Source of the DNA: a virus
Reading direction: 5' to 3' (one strand)
Virus record (IMG/VR): IMGVR_UViG_3300036046_000009
Coordinates: 1-48,543 of that record
Length of the DNA: 48,543 nucleotides
The translations under genes and the position numbers were made by a program. The notes under the pieces were generated by a model. It saw nothing but the letters and a program-made list of their open reading frames with translations, ran no database searches and had not been told where the DNA came from. Below are positions 44,963-48,543 of the stretch, piece after piece. Position 1 is the stretch's first letter, and every line of letters begins with the position of its first letter.

Positions 44963-45471
44963 TGCTGTTGCACCTTGTTCTTGTCGGTCAGTCTGGTTGC
45001 ACGTGCGAGAATGCCTTTGATGTCAGGCGGCGAGTAGTTCGGTCCCTTGTCCCGCATCCGAAGATTGTCCGCGGTGCGGACTTGCTTGGTCATGTTGGAG
45101 CGGTGCGTGTCGATGAAGAGCTCCTTCCATGGAAGCCCGTACGTCTCAGCGAGTCCGATGACAACGTAGAGCAGGTCTGCAACGCCGTCTGCAAACCCGA
45201 TCGTGTGCCCGCAGAGAGCGGCGGAGATGAGCTCTCCCAGCTCCTCAAGGATTAGATGCAGCCGATACGAGAAAAGATGCTCTTGTCCAGGCTCCTCGCC
45301 ATAGACTGCCAGGAGCTTCGCCTTGTCTCGGCAGCGGCGGACATACTCGCTGTCCATGTCTCGCCAGAAGATTGGTTGGTCCAGCGGGAAGGAATGCTTC
45401 TCGTGGAATGCTCTTGGCCCGTCGAGAGCGATGAGCAGACCAGAGTTTGACAAGGTGCTGTCGTCAATCAT
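44959..45471 (-). CDS. MazG-like nucleotide pyrophosphohydrolase
   Basis: A 170-residue all-alpha NTP pyrophosphatase. The metal-binding acidic residues are in LILEELGELISA (Glu76, Glu77, Glu80) and FADGVADLLYVVIGLAETYG (Asp95, Asp99). It is closest to the MazG/dUTPase-dCTPase class by pattern. With the dCMP-type synthase and a kinase it could clear dCTP or dUTP and feed monophosphate substrate, like T4 gp56. Overlaps link it to the primase and the synthase-like gene. Confidence 0.85.
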   Translation of the reverse strand: MIDDSTLSNSGLLIALDGPRAFHEKHSFPLDQPIFWRDMDSEYVRRCRDKAKLLAVYGEEPGQEHLFSYRLHLILEELGELISAALCGHTIGFADGVADLLYVVIGLAETYGLPWKELFIDTHRSNMTKQVRTADNLRMRDKGPNYSPPDIKGILARATRLTDKNKVQQQ

Positions 45472-48320
45472 CAGAATTTCTCCTTCTGTGAAACCTCAGC
45501 CGTCGTGGGCATGGAGGTTCTGATCCTTTTCAAGAGGTCAATGAATCCCGGTGTCTTGATGTACTCGCGTCCACTCCGGTAGACCGCGTGCTTCCTAACA
45601 AGGAAAGACAAGAACTTCTGGGCGTCTCCAGCGTCACAGTCTCCCCAGTCTTCAATGTCTGAACGTGCAATCCGATCCGTGTGAAGAATGAGTTCGCAGA
45701 AATCTCTAGGGTGCTTGAGCGAGCGGATCATCCGCTGGATCACGTCTGGGTCGACCAGCGAGACAGCGAACTGCTGAGCCCTAGAGTACTCTGCGTAGCC
45801 GAAGACCTCGTCCCCGTAGACCTTGCGGAGCCATGCCGTGATGTAGAGCACGTGCTCCTTCTTGACAAGGAGGACAGATGGGTCTTCGGGATCGTGTGAG
45901 AAGAGCCTTGCTGCAAGTGCAGCAGCGAGCCGAGCGAGCTTGAGCTTTGTAGTTCCTCGATCGATGAGCGGCAACGCGTCTGTGAACTCTTCGCAGAGCT
46001 TACTGGCCTCCTCCATTGCACAGAGCTCCGCGTCTCGTGTAAACTGGACTTGATCCGGCTTTCGTGTCCACGCCCACAAGACCAACTTCCGGCAAAGAGG
46101 CCCGGAGAACACGGGTTCCTCATTGGAGCGTTGCAGCAAGAACTCGTTGATCTCGCGAGCGTTCACTTGCCGAGACGAGACAACAAGTGCAACGTCGAAA
46201 CGGCGGATGTCTTCGAGTCCTGGGATCAATTCGTGAATGGCCTCTACGCCGAAGTTGAACGCTGCCACCGCCCTGTCTGATCGCGGATTGGAGATCATCA
46301 CAAGACGCGTCCTCGCATGAGCTCTGCGTCTTTCGATCTTAGGCAGTTCTGCTACGCCCGAAGACCGCATGTCCGTGAGACGTGCGATGATCTCAGGAGC
46401 TGCACCTTTCACCTCCTCCATGAAGAGCAACCGCCCGTCGTGCTGAGGGATCATTCCCCAAGTAACGATGTAGCGAGTCCCATGCTGTTGTAGCCCTCCA
46501 AGGAGTCCGGCGACGGAAGCGTTCTTACAGTCCACTCTCTCCCCGAGACCGTAGTGCTCCATGAGACGCTGGGACACCTCTGACTTACCCTGAGCAGAGT
46601 CTCCAACGACAAGAGCATTGATCCATCCACGATGAGTCTGGTCCTCAAAGCGGATATACATGGGGGAGTGATAAGCAAGATCGATGCAGAAGTGCAAGTC
46701 CGGTCGCTGGCAGATGCGTGTGACATGGAGAGACAAGTCCGTGTAGATCGCGTGCAGCCTTTCCTCAATGGGGCCACAGAACACGTCTAGGCTCTTGACG
46801 TCTTCGGCGGTGAGCGTGAACGCGGCAAGCGAGTCTTCCGTTCTCGACAGTTCGTTGAGCAGCAAGACAGCGTGCTGCGTCCTAGGATCAGGATGGACCC
46901 TGCCTTGGAACACGTAGGGCGAATTGAGGTCCGGCAGTACAGGCGAAACAATGAACGCTGGAACTACAACGTGCTCACGGTGTCCTCCTCCGATCTGGAG
47001 TTGGGGCGAGACTCTCACGTCGTAGATGTTGTAGGACGATTCGATCGTGAAGGACGCCACCTTGCACGGTGGGATACGGAGGGCCTCTCGGATGGCTTCC
47101 CGTTGCTTTGCAACGGGAGCCTCGATCATTGTCAAGAGGCCAATCGACGTACCCTTGATCGTGAGTGCAACTGTGCCGGTAGTCTCGTCCTCGTCTTCGG
47201 CTTGCACGGGACAGATGTGGCAGTTCGGCTGGTCCCTAGAACACGAGACACGGATCCGCTGAGGAACGATGTAGGGCGTCTCGTCCAGCGAGGTAAGTGT
47301 TCCGCTGAAACAGATCGTCTTCCCCATGTTCGCTGCGGACGTTGTCTCTGACAGTCGGACCTGAAGGACAGGACCCTCTTCGTCCGATGCAAGCTCTTGT
47401 GGGGTGTAGACGTCCGCAGACTCCATGAGAGCAAGGAGCTCAGGAGCCTTCGCTCCGAGCTTCCCAACGAAGTCATTGACATCCCCCTTCGGGAAGCGTG
47501 CCTTGTCTAGTGGCAGGCGGATGATCTTCACGGACGCGGCAACGTGAAAGACCTCCCGAGCGATCTTCCTAGCCGCAGCCTTCCCGCCGGAGTCGACGTC
47601 CATGCAGACGTAGACGTCCTTGTCTTTGAAACGTGCCGTCCACGCGGTTTCCCACGCTCCTTCGCCTGCCGTTGCAGACACTGCTCCGATCTTGTGCTTT
47701 GCTAGCAGTGAACCAACGACCAGAGCCTTCATCTCGCCGCCACAGATCCAGACGTTGTTCCCACGCTTGATCTGCTCTACTTGATACAGAGCTGGCTTGC
47801 TGAAACCCTTCCGGTTGAGCATCTTCTCGTGCGAAGGAGCTCCTGGCAAGTAGGCACGGATGTTGAGCACCTCCCCAGACTCGCCAAAGACAGGGATGGT
47901 GATCCGGCCGTCGTGGTAGCCGAGCTTTGCCTTGCGGATCATCTCGTCCGTCAGACCGCGATCCCGCAGAGCCTTCAACAACGGACCCGCCGAGAAGACC
48001 TTTGACGCGTACCTCTCAACGATCTCTGGCGACAGCGATCGGACTGTCTGCAGATCGTATCTCGTTCCCAGATCTGCAAGGACAACCTTGCGTTCGACGC
48101 GGGCGATGTGGGCCAAGAGCGAGACAATGTCGCCCTTCGCATTGCATCCGGCCGCGTGGCACCGCCAGAGGTTCTTCGCGACGTTCAACGACGCTGACGC
48201 TGTCTTGTCTCCGTGGACAGGACAGCAGATTCCAACCTCCTCGTCCCCCTTAGGAGTGTAATCCCACCCGGCCCGTTGCAGCTCCGCAAGAGCGTTGATC
48301 TTCTCGATAGCAATAGGCAT
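45471..48320 (-). CDS. Primase fused to MCM-like AAA+ helicase
   Basis: A 949-residue protein. Residues 30-65 form a CHC2 zinc finger (GICCPVHGDKT, WRCHAAGCNAKGD). Residues 185-260 are a TOPRIM catalytic core (WICGGEMKAL with Glu196; CMDVDSGG 239-245). Residues 320-510 look like an MCM-type OB region with its own Cys cluster (VSCSRDQPNCHICP). The AAA+ part has Walker A GDSAQGKS (573-580), Walker B LLFMEEVKG, sensor 1 VMISNP (674-679) and arginine finger DIRRFD (704-709), all MCM-like. A winged-helix tail follows. It is the likely phage replicative primase-helicase. Confidence 0.88.
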   Translation of the reverse strand: MPIAIEKINALAELQRAGWDYTPKGDEEVGICCPVHGDKTASASLNVAKNLWRCHAAGCNAKGDIVSLLAHIARVERKVVLADLGTRYDLQTVRSLSPEIVERYASKVFSAGPLLKALRDRGLTDEMIRKAKLGYHDGRITIPVFGESGEVLNIRAYLPGAPSHEKMLNRKGFSKPALYQVEQIKRGNNVWICGGEMKALVVGSLLAKHKIGAVSATAGEGAWETAWTARFKDKDVYVCMDVDSGGKAAARKIAREVFHVAASVKIIRLPLDKARFPKGDVNDFVGKLGAKAPELLALMESADVYTPQELASDEEGPVLQVRLSETTSAANMGKTICFSGTLTSLDETPYIVPQRIRVSCSRDQPNCHICPVQAEDEDETTGTVALTIKGTSIGLLTMIEAPVAKQREAIREALRIPPCKVASFTIESSYNIYDVRVSPQLQIGGGHREHVVVPAFIVSPVLPDLNSPYVFQGRVHPDPRTQHAVLLLNELSRTEDSLAAFTLTAEDVKSLDVFCGPIEERLHAIYTDLSLHVTRICQRPDLHFCIDLAYHSPMYIRFEDQTHRGWINALVVGDSAQGKSEVSQRLMEHYGLGERVDCKNASVAGLLGGLQQHGTRYIVTWGMIPQHDGRLLFMEEVKGAAPEIIARLTDMRSSGVAELPKIERRRAHARTRLVMISNPRSDRAVAAFNFGVEAIHELIPGLEDIRRFDVALVVSSRQVNAREINEFLLQRSNEEPVFSGPLCRKLVLWAWTRKPDQVQFTRDAELCAMEEASKLCEEFTDALPLIDRGTTKLKLARLAAALAARLFSHDPEDPSVLLVKKEHVLYITAWLRKVYGDEVFGYAEYSRAQQFAVSLVDPDVIQRMIRSLKHPRDFCELILHTDRIARSDIEDWGDCDAGDAQKFLSFLVRKHAVYRSGREYIKTPGFIDLLKRIRTSMPTTAEVSQKEKF

Positions 48321-48337
48321 TCTGTTTCCCGAGCAAG

Positions 48338-48371
48338 CCTCCCTCTGGGGCCCTCACGCCCCAGAGGGAGG
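48338..48371 (-). terminator. Strong hairpin at the contig junction
   Basis: A perfect 14-bp stem (CCTCCCTCTGGGGC with its complement) and a 6-base loop CCTCAC. It lies between the end of the SSB-like gene and the primase-helicase start, after circular closure. The left end of the window begins in its loop. It may be a terminator, or mark the physical ends. Confidence 0.65.
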
Positions 48372-48543
48372 GGAAGAAGAGTCCGATGATCAGAACTGTC
48401 CGTCGGTGGAGGTGGTCTCCTCCGTACGGTCGTCCCCGTCGACAGTGAGACGACGCTGATCGTAGGCATCCTTCAGCTCGAGGTACCGCGTGCGATGAGC
48501 GTCCACACGCTCAGACGAGATGGTGGGAGGCACACCAGGATGG
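48349..48543. repeat. Terminal direct repeat, right copy
   Basis: Matches 1-198 except that one TCC unit is missing around 48417-48423. It supports a circular map of about 48.35 kb. The length of the repeat may simply reflect assembly overlap, so true physical ends cannot be fixed from the sequence. Confidence 0.9.
48390..48543 (-). CDS. 3' end of the SSB-like gene, duplicate at the contig end
   Basis: The C-terminal 50 or so codons of the gene at 42-887, cut off by the window end. The acidic tail has one Glu fewer (TEETT instead of TEEETT). It is not a second gene but the same locus seen at the other end of the circle or terminal repeat. Confidence 0.85.
   Translation of the reverse strand, partial: HPGVPPTISSERVDAHRTRYLELKDAYDQRRLTVDGDDRTEETTSTDGQF

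Noticed and set aside
1-48543. Prophage or temperate lifestyle
   Set aside because: No integrase, excisionase, attachment repeat or CI-like repressor pair was found. The single XRE-type protein alone is not enough evidence.

Overview
The window looks like one complete tailed-phage genome (Caudoviricetes, siphovirus-like because it has a tape measure and a major tail tube protein but no sheath). It is circular or terminally redundant: the last 195 bases (48349-48543) repeat the first 198, apart from a 3-base difference. Every gene I can support lies on the minus strand, so transcription runs from high to low coordinates. Genes are tightly packed, often with ATGA, GTGA or TAATG stop-start overlaps and Shine-Dalgarno sites of the GGAGG type. 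I see no integrase, no tRNA, no rRNA and no CRISPR, so a lytic life cycle is likely. The tail tip resembles the gene transfer agent set of alphaproteobacteria (DUF2460, DUF2163/BR0599, NlpC/P60, Phage-tail_3). With a lipobox protein this suggests a Gram-negative host, which remains an inference.

Layout in transcription order. (1) 887-42, hairpin, then 48320-41107: a candidate single-strand binding protein, a primase fused to an MCM-like AAA+ helicase, a MazG-like pyrophosphohydrolase, a thymidylate-synthase-family enzyme, a deoxynucleotide kinase, a dCMP deaminase and a family A DNA polymerase. (2) 41106-37435: a CCTAGG-rich repeat array, small unknown genes separated by hairpins, a UDG-superfamily protein and an ATP-dependent DNA ligase. 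(3) 37438-32067: two small Cys proteins, a tiny membrane protein, then a base-modification island with a 5-hmdU DNA kinase helical-domain protein, a TAGT-like glycosyltransferase, a sugar nucleotidyltransferase, an APH-type kinase, a HAD phosphatase and a GT-B glycosyltransferase. (4) 32076-28697: class II ribonucleotide reductase, a J-domain/nuclease fusion and a zinc/HTH regulator. (5) 28637-17178: small and large terminase, holin-like genes, portal, Mu F-like head protein, scaffold, P22-type coat, connectors, tail tube, and tail chaperones with a -1 frameshift. (6) 17254-5835: tape measure, tail tip, a poly-threonine Cys-rich protein, a GT2-methyltransferase fusion and receptor-binding genes. 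(7) 5688-937: a second UDG-like protein, a SNF2 helicase and small unknown genes.

Two systems stand out. First, a probable DNA hypermodification pathway: nucleotide-pool enzymes could make a hydroxymethylated pyrimidine before replication, and the 32-37 kb island could make an NDP-sugar and add it to the base. The thymidylate-synthase-like enzyme has Asp where true synthases have Asn, which points to dCMP as substrate and is in tension with the thymine-type helical-domain protein. Second, a possible viral mucin-type glycosylation unit: a protein with a 62-residue, almost pure threonine stalk is followed by a glycosyltransferase with polypeptide GalNAc-transferase-like motifs fused to a methyltransferase, all inside the tail-tip module.
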